From contig CP126123.1 of assembly GCA_030123605.1 (NCBI GenBank), forward strand, positions 3,563,237 through 3,627,236: 64,000 bases of DNA, read 5' to 3'. Shown in pieces: positions 16,329-23,738 of this stretch. The position numbers and the translations under genes are program-made. The notes beneath the pieces are model-generated. The model saw nothing but the letters and a program-made list of their open reading frames with translations. It was not told the DNA's origin and did no database searches. The stretch is from Nitrospira sp. GTDB taxonomy: Bacteria > Nitrospirota > Nitrospiria > Nitrospirales > Nitrospiraceae. The stretch's first letter is position 1. Every line of letters starts with the position of its first letter.

Positions 16329-16938
16329 GACAATCCTCCTTGGATGAGTGGGACAACACTCACTGCGTTCGGGGTCGAACATTTCCACACATAATAAGCC
16401 TGTACAGCCGGCTAATACCATGACCTTGTGCGCTCACGGCAGCAGGAACTCTGCTCCGTTCCACGATCAGTGAGCAACCGATTATGCTTGCGGTGGATGG
16501 TCTACAGAAAGGAAATGATGATGACCGGTTGGTCTCCTGCGCTCGCGCAACGCACGGCTTCAGAAGGTCCTTGAATGGGTGAATGGCACGTCTCGGCGCA
16601 GAGGGCTGGGCAGGGTAAGAAAGTTGCGCGCAGCGGAGGCCACAACAACCGCCTCGCTAGTTTGAATGCAGGGCAGGGACGGAGTGAGTGCTATGAAATG
16701 TATCGCCTTAGACGAGACGCCAAAGTAGTTCGATTCAGTGGTTTGCAGGTCCAGAGGGTCAAGACACGCCAACCCATTTTCCTCAGTGTTCTCTGTTGCT
16801 TTGCATCCCGTCACTTATTCTTCCCTATCCTTTTCTCTGCGGTGGGCGCTCTCATTTTATCGACAACTTCTGTGTACATCGAATACTCGTAACGGTATTA
16901 TTTCGCTGTCTGCTGAACTCATCGCATGGAACCAGGAC
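16329..16938. other. Intergenic spacer at the left edge of the accessory island
   Basis: These 610 bases hold the promoter side of the small exported protein and a degenerate copy of the dispersed palindromic repeat (16542-16574), then drift from GC-rich to clearly AT-rich composition approaching the HNH gene. No reading frame before 16939 has a convincing start or composition. Confidence 0.55.
16542..16574. repeat. Dispersed palindromic repeat, degenerate copy 3
   Basis: CTCGCGCAACGC-A-CGGC-T-TCAGAAGG-T-CCT matches the left two thirds of the 45-bp repeat at 2838 with a few transitions, then the similarity fades. It marks roughly where the accessory region begins. Confidence 0.5.
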
Positions 16939-17739
16939 ATGAATGAAATCTGGACGCGTGACCAGCTCCTTGTCGCTTTTAATCTGTATTGCAAGATTCC
17001 TTTTTCCAAAACCAAAGCCAACAATCCTTTAGTAATTGAAGTTGCTCACTTGATAGGTCGATCGCCAGCATCCGTAGCTATGAAGCTTGGAAATTTCGGC
17101 TCTTTTGACCCTGCATTGCGGACTAAAGGGATAAAAGGGCTTACAAGAGTGAGTAGGGCAGACCGTGGCATCTGGGACGAATTCAATCAGAGTTGGGAGA
17201 AGCTTTCGGTTGAGAGCGAACTAGCCACAGAGCGACTTCGAGCTAGGTCGCGAATAAAACATTCGGAGGAAGATAAGGCAAAAAGTAGCAGTGAACTATA
17301 TTCTTGGAAATTGCAGGACCTCCTTGAGCGCCCAAGTGAAAAAGCTCGCGAGGTTCAAGTTAGATTACATCAGAGATTTTTCAGGGAAGCTGTGCTGGCG
17401 TCGTATGGGAGCAGTTGTTGTGTCTGTTTCAATCCGGTCCCTCAACTATTAACGGCCGGACATATCATCCCTTGGTCCGAGAGAGAAGATCTTCGTGCTA
17501 ACCCAAGGAATGGTCTGTGTCTGTGTTCCCTTCATCACGATGCGTTTGATCATGGACTGTGGACCGTGGAAGACTCCTATGAGATTAAGTTGTCTTCTGA
17601 ACTAATGGCATACCTCCCAAATAAAACGCTTGAATCAAGCTTCGTCTATTACTCAAAAGTCAGAATTCGCATGCCAGACAAGTTCTGGCCCGGGGAGGAA
17701 TTTCTTGCATTTCACCGCACGAATCTATTTCGGGGATAA
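16939..17739 (+). CDS. HNH endonuclease (HNH_2-type), AT-rich
   Basis: A 266-residue protein. The N-terminal part (MNEIWTRDQLLVAFNLYCKI... to about residue 95) has the PFSKTKANNPLVIEVA and GRSPASVAMKLGNF blocks seen in a family of putative HNH restriction endonucleases. The nuclease domain lies at about 160-225: two cysteines (CCVC), AGHIIPWSE, NPRNGLCLCSLHHDAFDHG. The H in GHI and the HHDAFD block are the expected catalytic and metal-binding residues. Base and codon use are markedly more AT-rich than the neighbours, suggesting recent transfer. The start at 16939 is chosen where family similarity begins; its ribosome site is weak. Likely a defence or mobile-element nuclease without a visible methylase partner. 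Confidence 0.8.
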   Translation: MNEIWTRDQLLVAFNLYCKIPFSKTKANNPLVIEVAHLIGRSPASVAMKLGNFGSFDPALRTKGIKGLTRVSRADRGIWDEFNQSWEKLSVESELATERLRARSRIKHSEEDKAKSSSELYSWKLQDLLERPSEKAREVQVRLHQRFFREAVLASYGSSCCVCFNPVPQLLTAGHIIPWSEREDLRANPRNGLCLCSLHHDAFDHGLWTVEDSYEIKLSSELMAYLPNKTLESSFVYYSKVRIRMPDKFWPGEEFLAFHRTNLFRG

Positions 17740-17778
17740 CCACAGGATTCATCCGTATCAATGATAACGGAGAAACGT

Positions 17779-18003
17779 ATGCCAACCAACGACGAGAGGG
17801 CGGAACGTGGAAGGGAAATTATCGATAGATATGCACTCCAATTCGGTGATCCCCATGATCCGACTGCCAACCTGACCGATGTGCTGACAGATCTTATGCA
17901 CACGGCAGTCAGGCAGCCTGAATTAAGGCTAGCATTCCAAGCCAGTTTGGAAATGGCCAGATGGCACTTTGAAGCCGAGGTAGATGAATGTCTCGATGGT
18001 TAA
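17779..18003 (+). CDS. Small hypothetical protein
   Basis: A 74-residue acidic helical protein starting MPTNDERAERGREIID and ending EAEVDECLDG. The pattern of a short Asp/Glu-rich protein with LTDVLTDLMHTA resembles conserved hypotheticals found beside phage or plasmid genes, but I cannot name the family. GGAG six bases before the ATG at 17779 supports that start over 17761. Its TAA stop is followed, in the same frame, directly by coding-like sequence of an HNH nuclease. Confidence 0.6.
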   Translation: MPTNDERAERGREIIDRYALQFGDPHDPTANLTDVLTDLMHTAVRQPELRLAFQASLEMARWHFEAEVDECLDG

Positions 18004-18456
18004 CAAGGTGGAAGAGTCGAACCAGATTTCCGTAAGAATGTCGGCCACGAGATAACCGGTGAAGAACTCAAATATCTGGCCAAAGACAAGAAAGAATGGG
18101 CCCGTCGCGTCCGTGAATTGCGGACGGAACAAGGTTGGCCCATCGTCACAAAAAACAGCGGTCGCGATGATCTGGCCGTTGGTGTATATATTCTGGAAGA
18201 AGATCGGCAGGCATACGAGCACGACCGTTCGATTCCCGATTCCGTTCGGGTTGCGGTTTTGCAGCGCGATGGGTTCAAGTGCGACAAATGTGGCTGGCAT
18301 CGGGGCATGCTTTCACCGGATGATCCCAGGAAGATGCTTGAGCTCCACCACAGACAACATCACAGGGACAGAGGCGAGAACACCGTCGATAATCTCGTCA
18401 CTCTCTGCAACGTGCATCATGATGAGCAACACCGCAAGGCACCGCGATCACTGTGA
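18004..18456 (+). pseudogene. 5'-truncated HNH endonuclease
   Basis: From the codon just after the preceding TAA, one frame reads a convincing HNH nuclease for about 150 residues. First comes a helical domain (DFRKNVGHEITGEEL..., EWARRVRELRTEQGWPI), then a beta linker ending GVYILEE, then an HNH domain with CDKCG, LELHHRQHH, NTVDNLVTLCNVHHDEQH. There is no ATG or GTG in this frame before the HNH core; the first usable codon is TTG at 18118, inside the helical domain. Family members normally have more residues before DFRKNVG. The gene therefore looks decapitated. It might still be made from TTG 18118 (112 residues, HNH core intact). Confidence 0.65.
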
Positions 18457-18657
18457 TCTAGACCTGAATTGTTGTGATAAAACCAGTTCTGTAGCCACGT
18501 CGCCTCGTTTGATGACCCTTCTTCCACTCTGGATCTGGCTCACGCAAGGAAAAGGATCGGTGGGGCTTTCTTGAAGCGCCTCATCTGCGAGCGATGGTCC
18601 GGAAGAATCCTATGCACGGCGTTGCACCTGGTCAACTCATCGAGTCTCCTTGTTTCA

Positions 18658-18738
18658 TTGAGGCCAGAGATCGATCGGCTGGTCCATGAGCTTTACGATT
18701 TGACGGAAGAAGAGATCAAGATTGTGGAGGCGGCTTCG
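18658..18738 (+). pseudogene. C-terminal remnant of an N6-adenine DNA methylase
   Basis: About 27 codons read LRPEIDRLVHELYDLTEEEI followed by KIVEAAS. This is the characteristic C-terminal end of many type I/IIG-like adenine methylases and restriction-methylase fusions (EIDxLVYELYGLTEEEIxxVE). Upstream sequence in the same frame back to 18571 lacks methylase features, and no target-recognition or catalytic motif (NPPY) is present. It is the surviving tail of a deleted restriction-modification gene, next to the truncated HNH gene. Confidence 0.55.
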
Positions 18739-18775
18739 GTTGCATCTTCGAAGAAGGTGAAGGAGAATGACAGCC

Positions 18776-18997
18776 ATGACGAACGCTCCACTTCAGCCGG
18801 TGAACCTCACCCAAGCCAACGCCAAGTTGCGCCAATGGCGCCGGCAGCACGCCGGCCTGGCGACGAGGCAGGCCTTGTTTCGCGATCGGGTGCTGGAGTG
18901 GGTGGTGGAATCGATGAGATTCGAGAACGAACCGGTGACTATGGCCCGCCTCCGGGAACTCCTGGCAAACCAGAAGACCACGCGCCCGGCAGCCTAG
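18776..18997 (+). CDS. Putative class I Fic antitoxin
   Basis: A 73-residue basic helical protein upstream of the Fic gene. Near residues 47-52 it reads SMRFEN, which fits the (S/T)xxxE(G/N) inhibitory motif by which class I antitoxins block the ATP site of their Fic partner; the following PVTMARLRELLAN also suits that helix. AAGGAG lies ten bases before the ATG at 18776 (ATG at 18767 is too close to it). It ends with TAG at 18997, just before the recognisable Fic sequence begins in another frame. Antitoxin identity is inferred from motif, size and position. Confidence 0.6.
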   Translation: MTNAPLQPVNLTQANAKLRQWRRQHAGLATRQALFRDRVLEWVVESMRFENEPVTMARLRELLANQKTTRPAA

Positions 18998-19581
18998 GTT
19001 CCACCCGTTATGTCGATACCGTTGAGGGGCCCAAGCCCTACACCGAAGTTGCTGAACGTCTCGCCGTTTCTCTGGTGAACATTCTCCAGCAGATTATCGA
19101 TTCCGATCCGGTTACCCTCGATGTCACTTCTAAATGGCTCTGCCTCCGCCATCGCGAACTAGCCGGCACGCTCTTCCCAGATTGGGCAGGCAGATTTCGG
19201 GATAGGGATGTGCAAATTGGAATGCACCATCCTCCGCCGTTTTATGAAGTGCCTGTTCAAGTGCGCCTGTTTTGCGATGATCTCGCCGAACGGCTGCGTC
19301 ATATTCAATCCAGCGCACCAGACATCCGCGTCATCGCGGAATTGCTGGCCGTCGCGGACGGTCGATTTCAATCCATCCATCCATTTCGGGATTTCAACGG
19401 GCGTGTCGGGCGCATGCTCCTCGTAGCCCTGCTCCACATGCTCGGCCTTCCTCCCGTGGAGATCGTTCCTGCCGGGCCGGAGTTTCGCCAAGCCTATCTC
19501 GAGGCGCTGGCTGCTGCTGATCAAGGCGACTATGGGCGGCTGACCGAGATGTGGCTGCGGCGTTTGGCAGAGGCGTTGTGA
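18898..19581 (+). CDS. Fic-family AMP-transferase (toxin)
   Basis: The Fic fold is clear from about 19003 onward (TRYVDTVEGPKPYTEVAERL, then WLCLRHRELAGTLFPDWAGRFR). The complete catalytic motif HPFRDFNGRVGR is encoded at 19378-19413, with catalytic His, phosphate-binding Asn-Gly and both arginines. The target-binding flap PPPFYEVPVQVR precedes it. It should transfer AMP to a protein hydroxyl. The start is unclear: no ATG/GTG/TTG lies just before the conserved part; the in-frame GTG at 18898 overlaps the antitoxin and would add about 35 Gly/Pro-rich residues, and the frame runs open back to 18571. A start lost by mutation is possible. It sits in a decayed island. Confidence 0.8.
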   Translation: MGGGIDEIRERTGDYGPPPGTPGKPEDHAPGSLGSTRYVDTVEGPKPYTEVAERLAVSLVNILQQIIDSDPVTLDVTSKWLCLRHRELAGTLFPDWAGRFRDRDVQIGMHHPPPFYEVPVQVRLFCDDLAERLRHIQSSAPDIRVIAELLAVADGRFQSIHPFRDFNGRVGRMLLVALLHMLGLPPVEIVPAGPEFRQAYLEALAAADQGDYGRLTEMWLRRLAEAL

Positions 19582-19636
19582 GGCGGGAGCGATCATCCGT
19601 TCGCTTCGCCTGCGTGCTATAGGCTATGGGCTTTTG

Positions 19637-19795
19637 GATCCCTTGCACGGCATGACCTTGGAAACCATTGTGACTACGCTCGTCGAGCGGCATGGGTGGG
19701 ACCGCATGAAGTCCAATCTCACGTGTCTCCCCAAGACGCCCTGGCCGCGCGAATGGGCGCGAGCGGGTCGAATGGATGGCTATCGCGGAGCTTGA
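19637..19795 (+). pseudogene. Remnant of a VF530-type DNA-binding protein
   Basis: The frame reads DPLHGMTLETIVTTLVERHGW, as two pieces DPLHGMTLETIVTTL and VERHGWDRM, then KSNLTCLPKTPWPREWA. The VF530 (DUF2132) family has NPLHGxTLExIxxxLVxxYGW, a middle stretch of about 15 residues, and SLKFLRKTPWARE. Here the middle is missing, the leader is short and the end runs into unrelated sequence before TGA. I call it a deletion-bearing remnant. Confidence 0.55.
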
Positions 19796-19803
19796 ATAAC
19801 ACC

Positions 19804-20196
19804 ATGAACGAAAAGAAGCGCATCCCCACGGACGGCGAGCCGGTGTTGTGGAACAGTCCGTTTGCGGTCTTGAAGAATCTTGAGCTGCCGCCGGATCCGC
19901 AACGAAAAAAGACTGACCGGCCCACTGCGATCTCTTCAGGGCGTGAGAAAACCCGTGGCCGCGTAGACATCATTCGTCAAACGGCGCATCGCGGCGGCAA
20001 GACGGTGACGGTCGTCACGGGGTTCACCGGCATCGGTCAGGCTGAGAAGGAGCATCTTGCCAGGGAGATGCAGAAGGCCTGCGGTACCGGGGGCACGGTG
20101 AAGGAAGGGCGGATTGAGATTCAGGGTGACAAACGAGAGGCAGTGGCCCGTATCCTAAGCAGCGCCGGATTCAAACCGGTCTTTGCCGGCGGGTGA
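19804..20196 (+). CDS. SUI1/eIF1-family translation factor (YciH-like)
   Basis: A 130-residue protein with a C-terminal SUI1 domain (about 58-128): GRVDIIRQTAHRGGKTVTVVTGF (residue blocks RGGKTVTVV and GTGGTVKEGRIEIQGD) and the closing VARILSSAGF. Bacterial YciH/SUI1 proteins associate with the 30S subunit and influence start-codon fidelity. The N-terminal 55 residues are a charged linker. ATG at 19804 begins the family-like N-terminus (MNEKKRIPTDGE); the ribosome site is weak. Confidence 0.88.
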   Translation: MNEKKRIPTDGEPVLWNSPFAVLKNLELPPDPQRKKTDRPTAISSGREKTRGRVDIIRQTAHRGGKTVTVVTGFTGIGQAEKEHLAREMQKACGTGGTVKEGRIEIQGDKREAVARILSSAGFKPVFAGG

Positions 20197-20272
20197 TACA
20201 TCGCGTTCTACGAACCTGCTGCTGCGTCGGCTTCGACCTTCATTCCGTCGAACCTGGCGCCGAGGACGATCT

Positions 20273-21433
20273 TCACGGCTGGGCGTGCCGTGGCCATCGC
20301 GAACGGCTTTCCCTCGGGAGCTTTCCCTTTCGCTTGATCGCCGCGGTCGCCTTCTCGCCGCCGGCATGCGGCTGCTTCTCTGCGCCCAGGGCCCGCCCAG
20401 CGGTCAGTTTCATCCCGAATCGAATCATCGGATGTTCGACGAGGTGATACAGCAGGATCGGGACTCCGATCCCCAACAACGCAAAAGTGCCGTACTGCAC
20501 CGGCTTCGCGTGATCTTTCAGGACGATGAATGCGAACCAGAGCACTTGCAGATGTGTGAGATAGATCCCATAGGAGTAGCGAGCGATCAGCTCCGCGATC
20601 CGTTTTACGGCGGCCTGTCGTAATTCCACGAAGAACGGCGCCGACAGCCCGATCCACAGGGACAGCAGCCAATTGGCGATGTCCACCTCGATGAACGTAG
20701 AGGCGTAGGAATAGAGAAACAGGCCGCTTCCGATCATCAGGAGCCAACCGACGAAAGGCAGGCGGGGATGCGGGACCTTGAATCCGAGGAAATAGGTTGC
20801 GACTCCCGCGACAAAACAGGGTCCGAAGGAGGCGATCGAAAGACGGCCTGAGATGGACGGCAGGACCAGCGCGGCGGCTACGGCGCCGATCCACGTCAAT
20901 GCCACGCCCTTCAACCGGTGCTTTTTCCCGATCAGATATAAGACAGGCAGGAACACGTACATCTGGACTTCGAGCGGGAGACTCCACAGCACGGACGTCA
21001 CCTCGGCCTTGTAGAAGAGATTCATGCTCAATGAGAGGTTCGTCAGGATGGTGAAGGCGTCCGGAGACGACCAGGGCCACCATGGCGCGCGCGGCAGTTG
21101 GAACAGAACGATGACGGTGACGCAGAAGATGCTGAGCGGATAGATCCTGAACAGACGGCGAAGGTAAAATGTGCTGAACAGGGGCGCGTCGGTCCGTTCG
21201 ATCCGCTCAAGCGACGACATCAGCACGAGACTGGTGTGGACGAAGAACAAGATGACGCCGAACACGCACGCGGCATCCGGCGGCTTATACCCGAGGGTCA
21301 ATAACGTATGGCAGCCGACGACGGCCAGCACTGCGATGGCGCGGAGGCAATCCAGGTTGGCCGACGGTGATCTGGGATCCCAGCGAGACTGTATCATTCC
21401 TGACCAGGCGAAGAGAGGATGAGACGGAGGCAT
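20273..21433 (-). CDS. Acyltransferase family 3 (OafA/YrhL-like) membrane protein
   Basis: A 386-residue integral membrane acyltransferase with about ten helices. The N-terminal NLDCLRAIAVLAVVGCH (around 25-41) holds the conserved R/H pair of the family, and FYLRRLFRIYPL (88-99) is the usual RxxRIxP block. Such enzymes O-acylate sugars of polysaccharides, lipids or antibiotics. The C-terminal 40 residues are a basic cytoplasmic tail. Start at 21433 (AGGA close upstream); an internal ATG at 21397 is an alternative. Its substrate cannot be inferred; it is alone between SUI1 and the AlkC-like gene. Confidence 0.85.
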   Translation of the reverse strand: MPPSHPLFAWSGMIQSRWDPRSPSANLDCLRAIAVLAVVGCHTLLTLGYKPPDAACVFGVILFFVHTSLVLMSSLERIERTDAPLFSTFYLRRLFRIYPLSIFCVTVIVLFQLPRAPWWPWSSPDAFTILTNLSLSMNLFYKAEVTSVLWSLPLEVQMYVFLPVLYLIGKKHRLKGVALTWIGAVAAALVLPSISGRLSIASFGPCFVAGVATYFLGFKVPHPRLPFVGWLLMIGSGLFLYSYASTFIEVDIANWLLSLWIGLSAPFFVELRQAAVKRIAELIARYSYGIYLTHLQVLWFAFIVLKDHAKPVQYGTFALLGIGVPILLYHLVEHPMIRFGMKLTAGRALGAEKQPHAGGEKATAAIKRKGKLPRESRSRWPRHAQP

Positions 21434-21494
21434 AGTCCTAGCGGGAATGTCCGTTCGAAGTCAATCATGATCGTCGGCCGGGCGAGGAACACCG

Positions 21495-22613
21495 ATGGCT
21501 GAACCGCTCAAGAACCAGTTCGGCGCGGATATCCCCAGGACCATTGCTCGGATGATTGCCGCCGTGTTTCCCGGATTCGATCAGAAGGCGTTCGTTCGGT
21601 CATCGCTGGAAGGGTATGACGGGCTGGAGCTGATGCCGCGCGGCTGGAAAATCGCGCGGACGCTTCGCCGTTACCTACCGGACGACTACGAGAAGGCTGT
21701 TGAAATCCTCCTGTCCTCTCTGGATCAAACGCCGAAGCGGCCCGCCGGCCTGGGCACGATGGCCCCCTTTCTCTTTCTTCCGCACGTGTTGTTCGTCGCC
21801 GAATACGGACTCGAGCATTTCGAGCCGTCCATGCGTGCACAATATCTCTTGACGCAACGGTTCACGGCGGAGTTCAGCATCCGCCGCTATCTGGAACGAC
21901 ATCCGTCAGCGACCATGGCTCGCCTCAGAACATGGGCCGTTGATCCAAGCGCCGATGTGCGCCGTCTGGTGTCGGAGGGTACGCGCCCCCGTCTGCCCTG
22001 GGCGCCGCGGCTGCGTGCCTTTCAAGCGGATCCGCGTCCCGTCCTCGCCCTGCTCGAATTACTCAAGGATGATCCCGCTCTGTACGTGCGTCGGAGTGTG
22101 GCGAACAACCTCAACGACATCGGGAAGGACCATCCGGCCTTGCTCGTTGAAACAGCGCGCCGGTGGATGGTGGACGCGACGGAGGAGCGGCGGTGGATCA
22201 TCCGCCATGCGTTACGGTCGGCGGTGAAACGCGGAGAATCAGAGGCGCTCGCTGTGTTGGGATTCGGTCGATCGGCGCCTGTCTCAATCCGCAAGGTGCG
22301 ACTCACGCCGCCGCGCGCTGCGATCGGAGCCTCCATCACCATCGCCTGTGAACTCGTCAATGAGGCTTCGACCGCGCAACGGCTGCTGATCGATCTGCGT
22401 GTGCAGTACGTGAAAGCCAACGGCAGGCCCAGTCCGAAGGTCTTCAAGCTGAAGGTGTGTGAGGTGGTTCCGAAAGAAACGGTGCAAGTGAAGAAAATGC
22501 TCTCATTGGCGCAACGGACGACCCGCACCCATTATCCCGGAAGCCATCCGATAGAACTCATGGTCAACGGTCGCGCCCATCCGTTGGGGACGTTTGACCT
22601 GGTGGAGAAGTAG
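21495..22613 (+). CDS. AlkC/AlkD-like DNA alkylation repair protein
   Basis: A 372-residue HEAT-like-repeat protein. MAEPLKNQFGADIPRTIARMI and LPHVLFVAEYGLEHFEPSM suit AlkC-type DNA glycosylases that excise alkylated bases; HEAT helices run to about residue 240 (DPSADVRRLVSEGTRPRLPW, DPALYVRRSVANNLNDIGKDHP). The last 110 residues form a beta-rich, immunoglobulin-like domain (VSIRKVRLTPPRAAIGASITI), as found in AlkC proteins. It is divergent from the acyltransferase gene. Glycosylase activity is inferred from the family. Confidence 0.82.
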   Translation: MAEPLKNQFGADIPRTIARMIAAVFPGFDQKAFVRSSLEGYDGLELMPRGWKIARTLRRYLPDDYEKAVEILLSSLDQTPKRPAGLGTMAPFLFLPHVLFVAEYGLEHFEPSMRAQYLLTQRFTAEFSIRRYLERHPSATMARLRTWAVDPSADVRRLVSEGTRPRLPWAPRLRAFQADPRPVLALLELLKDDPALYVRRSVANNLNDIGKDHPALLVETARRWMVDATEERRWIIRHALRSAVKRGESEALAVLGFGRSAPVSIRKVRLTPPRAAIGASITIACELVNEASTAQRLLIDLRVQYVKANGRPSPKVFKLKVCEVVPKETVQVKKMLSLAQRTTRTHYPGSHPIELMVNGRAHPLGTFDLVEK

Positions 22614-22634
22614 GCGGTCGCTGCCCGGCCGAAC

Positions 22635-23240
22635 CTATGCGGCGATCTTTCTCGGATCGATCACCTGCCCCGTCATCGTGCCTTCGAGAGAGGAGACGTA
22701 GGCCAGTGCGACTCTGTCGGCCGGCAAGCCGATCGAAGGGTCCATGCCCCGCGCGAGCAGGGTTTCCGTCACCCAAGGCGGGCTCACCACGTTGATGCGG
22801 ATGCCGCGCGGCAGTTCCAGCGCCGCGGCGCGAGCAAAACCTTCCAGCCCGGCGTTCACCATGCTGATCGAGGCGCTGCCCTTCATGGGTTCCCGGCTGA
22901 GCACGCCGCTGGTCAGCGTGAACGAACCGCGATCGCTCACGAACTGTGTGCCGATCCGCACCAGATTCGCCTGGCCCATCAGTTTATTCTTCAGCCCGAT
23001 GAAGTAATCCTCATCGGTCAGTTCCTCCAGGTTTCCGAACTTGGCGATCCCGGCCGTGCTCACGACGGCATCGCAATTCCCGATCGCCTTGAACAAGGCG
23101 GTGATGGAGTCCGGCGAAGCGAGATCGACGTGAAACGCCCCTGTCTTACGTCCCACCGACACCACGTCGTGCCGGCCCGACAGCGCCTTGACGACCGCAT
23201 TCCCGATGGTGCCTGTTCCACCGACCACGATCACTCGCAT
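22635..23240 (-). CDS. Atypical short-chain dehydrogenase
   Basis: A 201-residue SDR beginning MRVIVVGGTGTIGNAVVKAL, with the NAD(P)-binding GGTGTIG at residues 7-13 and the NAG-equivalent STAGIAKFG. The usual catalytic YxxxK is replaced: the segment reads SASISMVNAGLEGFARAA, so the active-site tyrosine and lysine are not in their normal places. This pattern occurs in a subgroup of small SDRs. AAGGGAGG precedes the ATG at 23240. Substrate unknown. Confidence 0.82.
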   Translation of the reverse strand: MRVIVVGGTGTIGNAVVKALSGRHDVVSVGRKTGAFHVDLASPDSITALFKAIGNCDAVVSTAGIAKFGNLEELTDEDYFIGLKNKLMGQANLVRIGTQFVSDRGSFTLTSGVLSREPMKGSASISMVNAGLEGFARAAALELPRGIRINVVSPPWVTETLLARGMDPSIGLPADRVALAYVSSLEGTMTGQVIDPRKIAA

Positions 23241-23314
23241 GGTATTCCTCCCTTGTTCCTGATCCTGCAGTGTAGTGACAGGGCCGCGCGAAGGACAAGA
23301 GGCACCAGCGACGT

Positions 23315-23626
23315 TCACTCCGGAACGTCGATGACATAGTGCGGCCTGGCTGTCTGTTCGGTCGGTTGGCTGTAGCGACAGGGGGGGATGTCCGCCTGCA
23401 ACCGCCGCAAGAGCACCGGGACCTTCATGTTGGGTGGAATCTCACATTGCCACACGTGCATGCCGGACTCGAGTTCGTCGAAGTGCCGTTGTACGAGAAA
23501 TCCCGGTTTCTCCATGAAATAGGCCGAGAGGAACCCCGTGATGGCCTGCACCGTCCAGGGGTGTTCCTTGATGTAGCGGTAGGTGAGTCGAAGTTCCACG
23601 ACCAGATTCGCCTGTTCTGTATCCAT
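23315..23626 (-). CDS. Conserved hypothetical protein
   Basis: A 103-residue soluble protein beginning MDTEQANLVVELRLTYRYIK. It has mixed helix/strand character with HPWTVQAITGFLSAYFMEKP and FDELESGMHVWQCEIPPNM. I do not recognise a family. AGGAGCAG about nine bases upstream supports the start at 23626. It is divergent from the aldo/keto reductase gene. Confidence 0.6.
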   Translation of the reverse strand: MDTEQANLVVELRLTYRYIKEHPWTVQAITGFLSAYFMEKPGFLVQRHFDELESGMHVWQCEIPPNMKVPVLLRRLQADIPPCRYSQPTEQTARPHYVIDVPE

Positions 23627-23738
23627 GCGGGCTCTGCTCCTCACTGAAGGCGACCACTTTAACAAGTTCACGGCCCATTTGGAATATTGAGACCGTCGCC
23701 ATGAACTGTGTATGGTACAGCATGGAGGGCTTCACACG

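Noticed and set aside
18571..18997. A single 336-codon gene from 18571 to 19581
   Set aside because: Between about 18740 and 19000 this frame is Pro/Gly/Arg-rich and overlaps a better gene (the 73-residue antitoxin) in another frame; the ends are unrelated families, so it is not one real protein.
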